Source: Salinispora pacifica CNR114 (lineage in GTDB: Bacteria; Actinomycetota; Actinomycetes; Mycobacteriales; Micromonosporaceae). Taken from it: a stretch of DNA of 47,720 nt. Below, piece after piece: positions 8,000 to 16,929 of the stretch (positions are counted from its first letter, which is position 1; each line of letters starts with the position of its first letter). Below the pieces are notes generated by a model that was not told the origin of the DNA, searched no databases, and worked only from the letters and a program-made list of their open reading frames with translations. Where the stretch lies: assembly GCF_000514775.1 (NCBI RefSeq), contig NZ_AZWO01000037.1, forward strand, positions 1 to 47,720, in the 5' to 3' direction. The position numbers were made by a program, and so were the translations under genes.

Positions 8000-8746
8000 C
8001 TACGCGTAGACGATGCATATCGCGAGCAGTGCCCCAGCAACTAAATACGGCCCAAACGGAAGGTGCTGCGCCTCCACGCCTCTTCCCCGCCACGTATGCG
8101 CTAGAGCACTCGGAAGAGCGAGAAGGTAGGGCAATACTGCGCCGAGAAGCACGACGGTCCAGCCGCCAGGCCCGAGCGCCAGGCCCAGTAGCCCTGCAAG
8201 GCGAACGTCGCCCATCCCCAACCCACCGCCTAGGAGCGCAAGCACGAGGTACACCACCGCTAACGCGACACCGGCCGCGAGGGAGTTGGCGAGCAGCCAA
8301 GGCCGGCGCGACACGATGGCAGCTACGCAGACGACCGCGACTAGACCGCCGCCGGCGGCGAGCACGATCGGGGTGGGTAACCGTCGTACCGCGATGTCGA
8401 TGCACGCCAGCAGCAGACCAACGCCGGCCAGTAGCTGCCACGCCGCCAGCAGCACTACCTCTTCCACAGCCGATGGCATAGTTCGCCAGGCCAAGAGGGT
8501 CGACGCGGTCGCGAGGATGCCGCTGAGCAGTGGCCACGGAGGGCCAAGGCTCCGCCTGCAGTTTGCGCAGCGGTCGCCAAATGCGGCCCAGCCTCGGAGC
8601 CCAGACTCGAAGCTTGCCTGGCAGTAACAGCAGGCGGAGTGCGGAGGCAATCCGGCGGGTACGGACCAGCGGTATACCGATCGTGGAAGCATCGCGCCTA
8701 CACCCGCGCCAAGCACGCCCGCCCCGATCAGGGCAGCCCGGAACAT
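8000..8746 (-). CDS. A24-family prepilin peptidase
   Basis: The 248-residue polytopic membrane protein has two cysteine pairs (CCYC at 39-42, CANC at 60-63), as in the zinc-binding loop of PilD-type enzymes. It also has the two catalytic aspartates: Asp117 in DIAVRRLP and Asp180 in GLGMGDVRL. It should cleave class III leader peptides on the membrane face. The substrates are probably the Flp-like and TadE-like proteins 8 kb away on the plus strand, which carry matching G-x4-E sites. It follows the HxlR-type gene by 37 bases on the same strand and may be co-transcribed with it. Confidence 0.9.
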   Translation of the reverse strand: MFRAALIGAGVLGAGVGAMLPRSVYRWSVPAGLPPHSACCYCQASFESGLRGWAAFGDRCANCRRSLGPPWPLLSGILATASTLLAWRTMPSAVEEVVLLAAWQLLAGVGLLLACIDIAVRRLPTPIVLAAGGGLVAVVCVAAIVSRRPWLLANSLAAGVALAVVYLVLALLGGGLGMGDVRLAGLLGLALGPGGWTVVLLGAVLPYLLALPSALAHTWRGRGVEAQHLPFGPYLVAGALLAICIVYA

Positions 8747-8783
8747 CGCGCCACGCCGCTGCTACCCGCATTCCGGACACGCG

Positions 8784-9161
8784 TCATGTCCTACGGCTCG
8801 TCCCTGCACCAGTCACCTGGTCGCCAGAGCCCTGGTACCGCTTGGCCCATCGTTGGATTTCCTGCATGAAGTCCAAGAGCAAGGGAAGGAGCTGTCGTCC
8901 GCCGGGCGACAGCCGGTACAGGCCGCCCTCATCACCGCCGGTGCGCCCGACCAGCTTCCGGTCCTGAAGACGATGAAGCGCCTCGTTCAATGACTTCGCG
9001 CTGGGCGTAGGGCGGATCGTTTGGATGAGGTCGGTGAAGCGCATCGGCTGCTGCTGCAGCGAGGTCAAGATTTCAAGGGTCCAACGGTGTCCACAGAGTT
9101 TGACAGCGGCGTAGAAGGTATCGAACTCTTGCACGCGCCTTCCCCCCATCAGGTCGGCCAC
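8784..9161 (-). CDS. HxlR-type winged-helix transcriptional regulator
   Basis: This 125-residue protein matches the HxlR layout: KLCGHRWTLEILTSL, then RFTDLIQTI, SLNEALHRLQDRKLVGR and a wing YRLSPGGRQLLPLLLDF. These proteins are usually dimeric repressors or activators. The start is a GTG; an ATG four codons in is an alternative. It is divergent from the Tad pilus operon across a 640-base gap and precedes the prepilin peptidase, so control of pilus genes is likely but unproven. Confidence 0.8.
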   Translation of the reverse strand: MADLMGGRRVQEFDTFYAAVKLCGHRWTLEILTSLQQQPMRFTDLIQTIRPTPSAKSLNEALHRLQDRKLVGRTGGDEGGLYRLSPGGRQLLPLLLDFMQEIQRWAKRYQGSGDQVTGAGTSRRT

Positions 9162-9803
9162 CTCGGGAAGTGTAAGGGGCGCGATACCCTTCGTGAATAG
9201 ATGACTTCACCTCACGTCAGGGCAGGGACACAGTTAAATCGCTGATCATCGATACAGTCTGACCGTGCGCGGCCCGCCACGTCGCACGCGTCGGCTAGGA
9301 CGGCGAGAGAGCCCGCCACAGCCGCGCCGAGGGTCGACAGCCGGCAGATCGCCCGAAGGGTCCGACACGTCCAAGGCACCTGCAGACGATTCAGGTCGCA
9401 CAAGACCGGTGGCGGCGAGCCATCCGAGGTCGCCACCGAGCCGCTCGCGCTCAACACACGGGGGCGATCGAGTTCGAGTTGATCAGCGACCCCTCGCCGC
9501 AATTACTCAGAGCCACAAGAGCCAAGATCGCATGCCGTTCAGGACCCCTCCGGAACGGCGCTCACGCGGCGACCCCTTCGCGGCAGCTACAAAACTCTGC
9601 AGCCTTAATCAACTCAGGCGAAGTGTCGCGAATGCGACACCCAGTATCGGATTCATCCTAATAAATCTGCATCTAACGCCGCCGCTCGGGACTTACCAGC
9701 AGGTAGTTACCGAGTGGTAGTTACGTTGCGGTAACCGCAGGTGGAGGGTGTAGAGGTGATTGCAGACCTTGAGATATGGAAGTTCCATGGGGGAGGCGCG
9801 GTG
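9162..9803. promoter_or_regulatory. Divergent intergenic region before the Tad operon
   Basis: This 640-base stretch shows no convincing gene. Two signals stand out: the dyad GTGTCGC-GAAT-GCGACAC at 9623-9640 with perfect 7-bp arms, and a tandem direct repeat GGTAGTTAC at 9702-9710 and 9716-9724, 14 bases apart, followed by GGTAAC. The ten-mer ACTTACCAGC occurs at 9691 and again at 9878 inside the next gene. These are plausible operators for the divergent HxlR regulator. Promoter boxes could not be fixed. Confidence 0.45.
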
Positions 9804-10457
9804 ATGTCGTTCGAGCTTGCGCAGCTGGATGTCACCAAGAGCGCAGTAACTAGCAGTGAGAGACAGAAGCGACGGGTACTTACCAGCTACCCGCGTCAGG
9901 TTGTCTCATGGTGCTACAGCCGATTCGGGGTGGCCGTGGGCGTCGCGCTCGCGGTCATGCTTGCCGGCTGCACCGACGGCGGAACTGGTACCGGTGGGAA
10001 CTCACCGACAACCCCCGCTGTACCAGCACCCCAGCAGGATGTACGTGGTAGTGCCGAGGAACTCGCGCTAGACGCGTACCGCGGAATGTGGCGTGCGTAC
10101 GCGAAGGCAGGACTGACTGCCGACGCGAACGAACCCGAACTCGCCCAGTATGCAAGCGGTGCGGCTCTCAATACGCTCACATCGGGCCTGTCCTCATACC
10201 GGAGCAAGGGCCACGTGCTCAAGGGAGAGTACGTGTCGAATCCGCAGGCCACTGCCGCGTCGTCCTCGTCGAGTCCCGTCACCGTTTCCGTGACGGACTG
10301 CTTGAACGACGCCAATTTTCTCGTCTACAACGCTTCCGGCGATCGCGTTGACGACGAACCGGGAGGGCGGCGTGCCACCCGGGCAACGGTCAGTGACCTC
10401 GGGGCCGAGGGCTGGAAGGTTACCTCTTTTGGAGTTCAGGAGATAGGTACGTGCTGA
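9804..10457 (+). CDS. Tad-locus lipoprotein
   Basis: From ATG 9804 (GGGAGG eight bases upstream) the product is 217 residues. A 35-residue basic lead is followed by a hydrophobic stretch and the lipobox VMLAGC, then a Gly/Thr/Pro-rich linker and a compact domain of about 130 residues (AYRGMWRAYAKAG... EGWKVTSFGVQ). An upstream in-frame start at 9741 would add 21 residues but lacks a ribosome site. Export and lipid anchoring are predicted. The next gene starts inside its end. Probably a pilus-assembly accessory protein; the domain itself is not recognised. Confidence 0.75.
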   Translation: MSFELAQLDVTKSAVTSSERQKRRVLTSYPRQVVSWCYSRFGVAVGVALAVMLAGCTDGGTGTGGNSPTTPAVPAPQQDVRGSAEELALDAYRGMWRAYAKAGLTADANEPELAQYASGAALNTLTSGLSSYRSKGHVLKGEYVSNPQATAASSSSSPVTVSVTDCLNDANFLVYNASGDRVDDEPGGRRATRATVSDLGAEGWKVTSFGVQEIGTC

Positions 10458-11305
10458 ATCGACGTGGTGGGCCAGTCCTCGCAATAGCAGTCCTCAGTGC
10501 AGCCGTCCTCATCGGACCAGCGTCGGCGCTGGCCGGTGGTGGCTACGGGAACGTCGACTGCAGTGCCAATCCAAGCGCGCCCGAGTGTGACGTCACCGCG
10601 GGAGTGCCCGGCACGCCCGGTAACGGCGGTGACGGTAGCGGCGGGGGTGGTGACGACTCGGGATCCGGCGGCGGTGAGGAGTCGACCTGCGTCTACGAGC
10701 GCATGCAACCACAGCCTCCGCGACCGGCCGGTTCCAGCGAGGGTGGTTGGTACCGGCAGATTTGCCACCTGGGCAACGTCGGCTCGGCGACTTCGCCGAT
10801 GTGGCTAGCGGCGGGGCAGGTGGCTGATCCGCACGCGCTTGGCCAAGAGGCGGTGTCCCGGTTGAGGCTTCCGGCCCCGGCGATCCGGACTAATCCGAGC
10901 TCGTCGGCCGGGGCGCTGGTGCAGGTGCCGGTGTGGCTGTGGGTGGACGATTCGACGTGGGGTGTACGTCGAGCGACGGCGTCAGTGCCAGGGATGAGCG
11001 TGACCGCGACGGCTACGCCGATCCGTGTGGTGTGGAGCCCAGGTGACGGAAGCCCTGATGTGGTGTGTGAAGGGCCTGGGACACAGTGGCGCGCTGGTAC
11101 CGATCCTCGGACAGCCTCGTCGTGCGGGCACACCTATCGGAGCAGCTCCGCAGGCGCGGTGGGTAGCAGATTCGCGCTCCGCGCGACGGTGACCTGGTCG
11201 GTGACCTGGGCTGGTGGTGGGCAGACCGGCACGGTGCCGCCGCTAACGACGACCTCGTCGGTAGCGCTGCCGGTGGCGCAGTCGCAGGCAGTCGTGGCGG
11301 GCTGA
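10451..11305 (+). CDS. Secreted protein of the Tad locus
   Basis: The 284-residue product begins at GTG 10451 with AGGAGA upstream and overlaps the lipoprotein gene by seven bases. A signal peptide (AIAVLSAAVLIGPASALA) is followed by a long Gly/Ser/Asp-rich spacer (about residues 53-77) and a beta-rich domain with a few cysteines (CVYER, QICHLG, VVCEG, SSCGHTY). Proteins of this layout sit at the start of actinobacterial tad loci. Its function is unknown; a cell-surface role is likely. Confidence 0.72.
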   Translation: MLNRRGGPVLAIAVLSAAVLIGPASALAGGGYGNVDCSANPSAPECDVTAGVPGTPGNGGDGSGGGGDDSGSGGGEESTCVYERMQPQPPRPAGSSEGGWYRQICHLGNVGSATSPMWLAAGQVADPHALGQEAVSRLRLPAPAIRTNPSSSAGALVQVPVWLWVDDSTWGVRRATASVPGMSVTATATPIRVVWSPGDGSPDVVCEGPGTQWRAGTDPRTASSCGHTYRSSSAGAVGSRFALRATVTWSVTWAGGGQTGTVPPLTTTSSVALPVAQSQAVVAG

Positions 11306-11307
11306 AG

Positions 11308-12006
11308 ATGACAGTTACTGTTGATCGTTCCCATGCCGCGAAGCCGACGGCACAGCAGGCACCTACGACGACGCCGGTCCGACCAGGGCACCGGAACAGC
11401 CGGCGGATGGTCTTGGGTGTCCTGCTGGTTTTGTCCACGGTTGTCGTGTTCTGGCAGACCGATCTTCGTGTCAACGCGAATCAGTCGTACCTGTCGGTCG
11501 CTCGGCCGGTTCCAGCCGGACAGGTGATCGCCGATGCGGATCTGCGGGTCGTACGTGTCGCGAACGCGTCTGGGTTGGCGCTGGTTCCGGCTGATCAACG
11601 TAGCCAGGTGGTGGGGCGCACCACGGCGACGCCCCTCGCTGCGGGCAGTCTGCTGACGTCCGAGCAGGTGGGGCCGGCGGCGTGGCCGCCGTCCGGTGAG
11701 GCGGTGATAGCGCTGCCGGTGAAGCCGGGTCGCGCTCCGGTGGGACTGGCGCCAGGCGCCCGGGTGATCGTACTGGTGGTTCCGCCACCGACCGCCGGGC
11801 AGCCGGTTCCACCGCCGGACAACAACGCGGCACCGAGCGGGACATCGGGTGTGCAGCGGGCGATCGCCACGCTTGTGTCGGCCGAGGCCGGTGAGGACCA
11901 GGTCGACAGCCAGTTGGTGACCCTACTACTAGCGGCGGACGCGGCGGAGGCCATTGCCTCCGCGACGGGCGATGTGTCGCTGGTTCACCTCGGGCCGGAG
12001 GGGTAG
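11308..12006 (+). CDS. SAF-domain CpaB/RcpC-like pilus assembly protein
   Basis: The 232-residue protein has one N-terminal transmembrane helix (MVLGVLLVLSTVVVFW) followed by a SAF domain: YLSVARPVPAGQVIADADLRVV and GRTTATPLAAGSLLTSEQV. The CpaB-type region continues with IALPVKPGRAPVGLAPGARV, and a Pro-rich loop lies near residue 155. CpaB/RcpC proteins lie in the envelope and support the Flp secretion channel. It sits two bases beyond the secreted-protein gene and just before the TadZ-like gene. Confidence 0.78.
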   Translation: MTVTVDRSHAAKPTAQQAPTTTPVRPGHRNSRRMVLGVLLVLSTVVVFWQTDLRVNANQSYLSVARPVPAGQVIADADLRVVRVANASGLALVPADQRSQVVGRTTATPLAAGSLLTSEQVGPAAWPPSGEAVIALPVKPGRAPVGLAPGARVIVLVVPPPTAGQPVPPPDNNAAPSGTSGVQRAIATLVSAEAGEDQVDSQLVTLLLAADAAEAIASATGDVSLVHLGPEG

Positions 12007-12010
12007 GGCG

Positions 12011-12751
12011 ATGCTGGTCGTGTGTGCGTCGGCGTCTGGATCGCCGGGGGTGTCCACGGTCGCAGTGGGTCTCGCGGCGGGGTCGTCGCAGGAGGGGACG
12101 CTGTTAATTGAGATGGACCCGTCGGGTGGAGTGCTGGCCGCCCGGTTCGGGCTTGCCCAGCAGCCGGGGGTGGCGTCGTTGGCGGCGGTGGCCCGGCACG
12201 GTGTGATGGGTGCACGCAACGACCATGTGCAGCGACTTCCGGTGGGGGTCGATGTGGTGGTGGCGCCGGGGTCGGCTGACATCGCCGCAGGCTCGGTCGG
12301 GGTGATTGCCCGCCACGCCGATAAGGCGCTGCGGCACCTCGCGCCGATGGTGATCGTGGACGCGGGGCGGCTCTATCCGGGTAGCCCGGCGACGGACCTC
12401 GTCGCCGCGGCAGACGTCGTAGTGCTGGTGGCGACTCCGTTGACGGAGTACCTAGACCATGTCGACACACGCCTATCTGCGCTGTCCGACTCAGTTCGGC
12501 GCGATCGGGTCGGGCTGGTGTTCGTCGGCAAGGGCCCGTACGCGGCGGCCGAGATCGAGGCTCGGCTGGCGGTACCGGTGTGGGCCGAGCTGCCCCGTGA
12601 CCCGCGCGGCGCCGGAGTCCTCGCAGGGCGGCTAATGGGCCGGACGTGGCAGCGCACGGCGCTGGTCCGGGCGCTACGCGACCTGGCCGTGACGGTGCGA
12701 CAGCGGGCGCCACAGCCCGACACCGCTGGTCTTGAAGCGGTGGACCGATGA
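12011..12751 (+). CDS. tadZ: TadZ/CpaE-like ParA-superfamily protein with atypical P-loop
   Basis: ATG 12011 gives 246 residues with the MinD/ParA layout: MLVVCASASGSPGVSTVAVGL, LIEMDPSGG, VIVDAGRLYPG and a VVLVATPLTEYLDH segment. The P-loop reads SGSPGVST, so the signature lysines of GKGGVGKT are missing, and ATP hydrolysis may be lost. TadZ proteins place the pilus machine and often have degenerate P-loops. It overlaps tadA by ATGA. Confidence 0.8.
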   Translation: MLVVCASASGSPGVSTVAVGLAAGSSQEGTLLIEMDPSGGVLAARFGLAQQPGVASLAAVARHGVMGARNDHVQRLPVGVDVVVAPGSADIAAGSVGVIARHADKALRHLAPMVIVDAGRLYPGSPATDLVAAADVVVLVATPLTEYLDHVDTRLSALSDSVRRDRVGLVFVGKGPYAAAEIEARLAVPVWAELPRDPRGAGVLAGRLMGRTWQRTALVRALRDLAVTVRQRAPQPDTAGLEAVDR

Positions 12752-14055
12752 CGGCGTCGATTCCTGCCGGTGGCGTTGCTGCCCCACCGGACACCGTCGC
12801 CCGGCTGCGTGGGCGGGTCAGTGACCGTCTCGCCAAGCGAGGGGCCGAGCTCGCCGAGACGGAGCGGAACGCGCTGATCGCCCGTTACATCGCCGAGGAG
12901 CTTGTACGCAACGCCGAGTCGGACATCGCGGCTGGCCGGACACCGCTGACGCCGCAGGTGGAGGCGGCCGTTGCCCGCGCGCTGCGGGACACTTTCACGG
13001 GGCTCGGCGGGTTGCAGCGGCTGATCGACGAGATCAACATCGAAGACATTTTCGTCAATGGTTGTGACAACGTCTGGGTCAGGTACACCGGCGGTCGTGT
13101 CGAGCGGGTAGCCCCGGTGGCGGAGTCCGACGAGGACCTCGCCGAACTTGTCCGGGTCGCAGCCGCCCGAAGCGGCCAGGAGGAGCGGCGTTTCGACCGA
13201 GGCTCGCCGGGCCTGTCACTTCGCCTGCCAGGTGGGCAGCGGCTGTTCGCGGTCATGGCGGTGTCCAAGCGGCCGTCGCTGTCGATCCGGCGCAACGTTC
13301 TGCGCCGGGTCACGCTCGACGACCTGCTCCAGCGCGGTGAACTCACCCTTGGCCTGCGGGAGCTGATCGCGGCCATGGTGCGCGCCAAGAAGAACTTGAT
13401 CATTAGCGGCGGTACCGGTGCGGGGAAGACCACCCTGTTGCGAGCCGCCGCCGGTGCGATGAGCCCGCTGGAGCGCATAGTCACGGTCGAGGACGCCTAC
13501 GAGCTGGGGCTCGACGAGGACGCCGAGCAGCATCCCAACACGACCGCGCTGCAGCAGCGCGAACCGAACTTGGAGGGTGTTGGCGGGATCGACATGGCCA
13601 CGATGGTGCGGTGGGGGCTGCGAATGCGCCCCGATCGGGTCATCGTCGGAGAGTCCCGGGGTGCCGAGGCCGTACCGATGTTAATGGCGATGAGCCAGGG
13701 CAACGACGGCAGCATGTGCACCCTCCACGCGTCGTCGAGTAAGCAGGCGTTGACCCGGCTGGCCACCTACGTCATGCAGGCGCCCGAGCGGTTTCCGTTC
13801 GATTCCGCGAACATGCTGATCGGCCAGGCCGTCGATTTCGTGATCCACCTGGCGACCGCGACCGATGGGGTTCGGGTCGTCTCCTCGATCCGGCAGATCC
13901 TGGAGACCGACGGCACGCAGGTTCCGAGCAACGAGATCTACAAGCCCGCCCGGGACGGGAGGGCAGTACCGGCGACGCCGATGCGCGCCGACACTCTCGA
14001 CGACCTCGTCGCCGCCGGCCTCGACGCGGACCTGCTCAGCAAGGACCGGTGGTAG
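12748..14055 (+). CDS. tadA: TadA/CpaF-type secretion ATPase
   Basis: The 435-residue protein is a type II/IV secretion ATPase of the CpaF branch. The N-terminal domain (INIEDIFVNGCDNVWVRY) is followed by Walker A ISGGTGAGKTTLLR near residues 217-230, the Asp box VEDAYELGLDEDAEQHPN, Walker B RPDRVIVGESRG and the His box CTLHASSSKQALTRL. It powers pilin assembly at the inner face of the membrane. It overlaps the TadZ gene and stands three bases before tadB. Confidence 0.95.
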   Translation: MTASIPAGGVAAPPDTVARLRGRVSDRLAKRGAELAETERNALIARYIAEELVRNAESDIAAGRTPLTPQVEAAVARALRDTFTGLGGLQRLIDEINIEDIFVNGCDNVWVRYTGGRVERVAPVAESDEDLAELVRVAAARSGQEERRFDRGSPGLSLRLPGGQRLFAVMAVSKRPSLSIRRNVLRRVTLDDLLQRGELTLGLRELIAAMVRAKKNLIISGGTGAGKTTLLRAAAGAMSPLERIVTVEDAYELGLDEDAEQHPNTTALQQREPNLEGVGGIDMATMVRWGLRMRPDRVIVGESRGAEAVPMLMAMSQGNDGSMCTLHASSSKQALTRLATYVMQAPERFPFDSANMLIGQAVDFVIHLATATDGVRVVSSIRQILETDGTQVPSNEIYKPARDGRAVPATPMRADTLDDLVAAGLDADLLSKDRW

Positions 14056-14058
14056 CCG

Positions 14059-14907
14059 ATGCGCGCCGTTGTGCTCGGTGTGGCCTGCGCCGCCGGTCTG
14101 ATCCTGGTCATCGACGGGCTCCGTCGCCGCCCTCCCGGGCCAGCCCCGGCCAGCCGAACCCGACGAGCCTGGACGTCGGTCGATCGGACACGGGCGCTCG
14201 CCGCGACCGCGGGCGGGCTCGCCGCTGTCGTGCTGACCCGCTGGCCGGTGGCGGCCCTGCTCACCGCTGCGGCGGTGTGGACGCTGCCGCGCGTGCTCGG
14301 GCCGGATCGCGAACACCGCCGCTCCCTCGCCCGGATCGAGGCGATCGCGACGTGGGCCGAGCTGCTGCGTGACACCCTCTCCTCGGCCGCCGGGCTGGAG
14401 CAGGCGATCACCGCCACCGCGCCAGTGACCCCGTTGCCGATCCGCGCCCAGGTACAGCGTCTGGCCGACTCCGTCCGCACCGGCGTACGGCTGTCCGACG
14501 CGCTGCGTGCGTTCGCGGACGAGTTGGCCGATCCGACCGCCGACCTGGTGGTGCGGGCATTGCAGCAGGCCGCCGGCTACCACGGCGGTCAGCTAACGGA
14601 GAGCCTAACGAGCCTGGCCGCAACTGCCCGGGAGCAGGCGCAGATCCGGATGCGCGTCGCGACCACCCGGGCCACCACCCGGACCGCGGCACGGGTCATC
14701 ACCGGCACCTGTGTCGTCATGGTCGCCGGCCTGATCCTGGTCAACCGCGGCTTTCTGGCCCCATACGGCACGCTCACCGGGCAGATGGTCCTGCTCGTGG
14801 TCGGCGGTGTCTTCGCGGGCGGGTTTGTCTGGTTGGCCCGCGCCTCGCGGATCCCCCAGCCGCCGCGCATCCTCGGGCACCCGCACACAGACAGGACAAC
14901 GGCATGA
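14059..14907 (+). CDS. tadB: TadB-type pilus assembly membrane protein
   Basis: The 282-residue protein has an N-terminal helix pair (LGVACAAGLILVIDGL; a second near 50-75), a cytoplasmic T2SSF/GspF-like domain (IATWAELLRDTLSSAAGLEQAI ending near ADLVVRALQQAAGYHGGQL) and two C-terminal membrane segments (ITGTCVVMVAGLILV, MVLLVVGGVFAGGFVWL). It forms the platform with TadC next to TadA. Its stop overlaps the tadC ATG. Confidence 0.9.
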   Translation: MRAVVLGVACAAGLILVIDGLRRRPPGPAPASRTRRAWTSVDRTRALAATAGGLAAVVLTRWPVAALLTAAAVWTLPRVLGPDREHRRSLARIEAIATWAELLRDTLSSAAGLEQAITATAPVTPLPIRAQVQRLADSVRTGVRLSDALRAFADELADPTADLVVRALQQAAGYHGGQLTESLTSLAATAREQAQIRMRVATTRATTRTAARVITGTCVVMVAGLILVNRGFLAPYGTLTGQMVLLVVGGVFAGGFVWLARASRIPQPPRILGHPHTDRTTA

Positions 14908-15776
14908 GTGGCAGCGTCCTGATCGCGGGCATGGTGGCCGGGTTGGGGCTGCTGCTGTTCGCCACCGGCCTGCTTCCCGCGCGGCCGTCCCTCGCGCAAG
15001 CCCTCGATGCCCTGCGTCGTGCGCCTGCTCTGGTCGCCGAGCCGCTGCCGTGGCGGACCCAATTCCTGTCCAGGCCGTGGCAGGCACTCGGGCTGCCGCT
15101 GGCCCGCACCAAGGCCGATTTGGCGGTACTGGAGCGGCCCGCCGCCGTGCACCTCGCCGATCAGACACTCGCCGTGCTGGCCGGGCTGCTGCTCCCGCCG
15201 GTTGCTATCGGATTGCTGGCCGCCGGGGGTACGACCTTCGGCGGTGGGATTCCGCTGTGGGCATCCCTTGCTGGTGGTGTTGGTGGCTGGTGGCTGGCAG
15301 AGACCACAGTGCATGCGGAGGCCGAGCGACGTCGGGAGGAACTCCGATTCGCCCTGTCTGCCGTGCTCGATCTGGTCGTCATCTCCCTGGCTGGGGGTGC
15401 CGGACTTGAGCAGGCTCTTGACGACGCGTGTGCTGACACCAGCGGGTGGGCTGCCAGCAGGCTCAACCGAGCGGTGGCGACGTCCCGGCTGCTGCGGATC
15501 CCACCGTGGCAGTCGCTGGGCCAGCTCGGCGAGGAGACCGGCGTGATCGAACTGCAGGAACTGGCCTCGACGATGAGCCTCGCCGGCGCCGAAGGCGCCC
15601 GGATCCGCACTTCACTTAGCATCCGCGCCGCCACAATGCGCGCACATCAGGCAAACGCCCTGGAAGCAAAGGCGAACTCCGCGACAGAGCGCATGTCGAT
15701 GCCGGTAATGCTCCTCGCGATCGGCTACATGCTCTTCCTCCTCTACCCGGCGGTCGCTGCCATCGACACCTTCTAG
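14904..15776 (+). CDS. tadC: TadC-type pilus assembly membrane protein
   Basis: This 290-residue protein pairs with TadB. It has a leading helix (VLIAGMVAGLGLLLFATGLL), a central pair (LAVLAGLLLPPVAIGLLAAGG, GIPLWASLAGGVGGWWLAE), the GspF-like domain LRFALSAVLDLVVISLAGGAGLEQAL... LQELASTMSLAGAEGARIR, and a final helix MPVMLLAIGYMLFLLYPAV. It ends 33 bases before the pilin-like gene. Confidence 0.9.
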   Translation: MSGSVLIAGMVAGLGLLLFATGLLPARPSLAQALDALRRAPALVAEPLPWRTQFLSRPWQALGLPLARTKADLAVLERPAAVHLADQTLAVLAGLLLPPVAIGLLAAGGTTFGGGIPLWASLAGGVGGWWLAETTVHAEAERRREELRFALSAVLDLVVISLAGGAGLEQALDDACADTSGWAASRLNRAVATSRLLRIPPWQSLGQLGEETGVIELQELASTMSLAGAEGARIRTSLSIRAATMRAHQANALEAKANSATERMSMPVMLLAIGYMLFLLYPAVAAIDTF

Positions 15777-15809
15777 ACAAAGGCCAATCCACACCAAAGG
15801 AGAAGTTCC

Positions 15810-16010
15810 ATGCCGAAAGCACTCGCTCTGCTGACCCTGGTCCATCTCACCCTGACCGACCGGATCCGTCGCCTGCGCGACAGCGCAGATCGCGGTTCCG
15901 AAACGACCGAGAAAGTACTGTGGATTGCATTCCTGGTGCTGCTCGTGGCTGCGGTGTACGCGATCTTCCAGTCCAAGATTATCACGAAGATCACCGGAAT
16001 CACCCTATAG
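15810..16010 (+). CDS. Flp-type pilin candidate
   Basis: This small protein of 66 residues follows AAAGGAGAAG. A basic lead ends in DRG, followed by SETTE and a hydrophobic helix VLWIAFLVLLVAAVYAIF. Cutting after that Gly puts Glu at +5, the class III prepilin pattern recognised by the A24 peptidase at 8000-8746. The mature part of about 39 residues is the size of a Flp subunit. Position between tadC and tadE supports the call. The usual Tyr after the Glu is replaced by Lys. Confidence 0.75.
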   Translation: MPKALALLTLVHLTLTDRIRRLRDSADRGSETTEKVLWIAFLVLLVAAVYAIFQSKIITKITGITL

Positions 16011-16012
16011 CG

Positions 16013-16459
16013 ATGGCCGCCAGACGCCCACTCCGACATCGGCGCCACCTCGGTGGCGACCGAGGCAACGTCACCACCGAGATGGTGCTCTACGTCCCGC
16101 TCCTCATGCTGCTCGTCCTGCTCGGAGTGCAGTTCGCGACCTGGGGCGTTGCCCAGCTCGCGGTCCAGCACGCCGCCAACCATGCGCTGCAGACGACCAG
16201 GGTCGAGGGCGGCACGGTCGCGGCCGGGCAGGTTGACGCCCACGCGGTCCTGACCCAGGTCAGCGGCAGTCTGGTCAGCGCCCAGCAGGTCGACATCACC
16301 CGCACGGCCGACACCGCGATCGTCGAAATAGACGCGACCGCACCTCGCGTCGTGCCATTCCTCACTCTCCGTGTGGGCACCAGGGTGAGCGCTCCAGTCG
16401 AACGATTTCGCCCAGACCTCGACACGCTGGGACTCGGCTTCTCAGGAGGAGGCCAGTGA
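16013..16459 (+). CDS. TadE-like pseudopilin (first copy)
   Basis: ATG 16013, two bases after the pilin stop, gives 148 residues. The N-terminus ends in DRG, then NVTTE and the hydrophobic VLYVPLLMLLVLLGVQF, so Glu is again at +5 of a class III site. The body matches TadE-like proteins: AQLAVQHAANHALQTTRVEGG, then a beta-rich end. It is likely processed and incorporated at low level or used in assembly. Its stop overlaps the next GTG. Confidence 0.82.
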   Translation: MAARRPLRHRRHLGGDRGNVTTEMVLYVPLLMLLVLLGVQFATWGVAQLAVQHAANHALQTTRVEGGTVAAGQVDAHAVLTQVSGSLVSAQQVDITRTADTAIVEIDATAPRVVPFLTLRVGTRVSAPVERFRPDLDTLGLGFSGGGQ

Positions 16460-16929
16460 GAAGAACACGGGTGCCAGCGGACCCCGAGCGCCTACTCATT
16501 CGCCGCGTCGCGAGGTTGAGGGGGGATAGAGGATCGGTATCCACCGAGATCGCGCTGACCTACGTACCATTGATGGTCCTCGCCGCCCTAGCCATCGTTG
16601 CCTGCCTGCGGCTCGTCTCGGCCAACAGTGACGTGCACGCGGCGGCAGCCGCGGCTGCTCGCCAGGCGTCCCTCGCTCGGACCCCCACCGGCGCAGTCGC
16701 CGGTGGACGAGACGCTGCCGCCGCAACCCTGCAGGGCCGGACCATGACCTGCCAACCACACAGCACGTCGGTCAGCACCGGCGGCATGATCCCGGGTGGT
16801 CAGGTTTCTGCCACCGTGGTCTGCACCGTTCACCTGGAAGACCTGTTCGGCCTGGGTCTGCCCGGGTCGGTGACGCTATCGAGCACGGCGTCGCAACCCG
16901 TTGACCGGTACATCGGGTCAACGCCGTGA
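16456..16929 (+). CDS. TadE-like pseudopilin (second copy)
   Basis: The 157-residue product starts at a GTG that overlaps the upstream stop. GDRG is followed by SVSTE and the hydrophobic helix IALTYVPLMVLAALAIVACL, giving the third G-x4-E site in the locus. The downstream Ala-rich AAAAAARQASLART region and a secreted C-terminal half with two cysteines fit TadE/TadF. It is coupled to the next gene by GTGA. Confidence 0.8.
   Translation: MRRTRVPADPERLLIRRVARLRGDRGSVSTEIALTYVPLMVLAALAIVACLRLVSANSDVHAAAAAAARQASLARTPTGAVAGGRDAAAATLQGRTMTCQPHSTSVSTGGMIPGGQVSATVVCTVHLEDLFGLGLPGSVTLSSTASQPVDRYIGSTP

Noticed and set aside
7959..8780. 273-codon frame over the prepilin peptidase
   Set aside because: Arg-rich alternative frame; the 8000-8746 frame carries the catalytic motifs.
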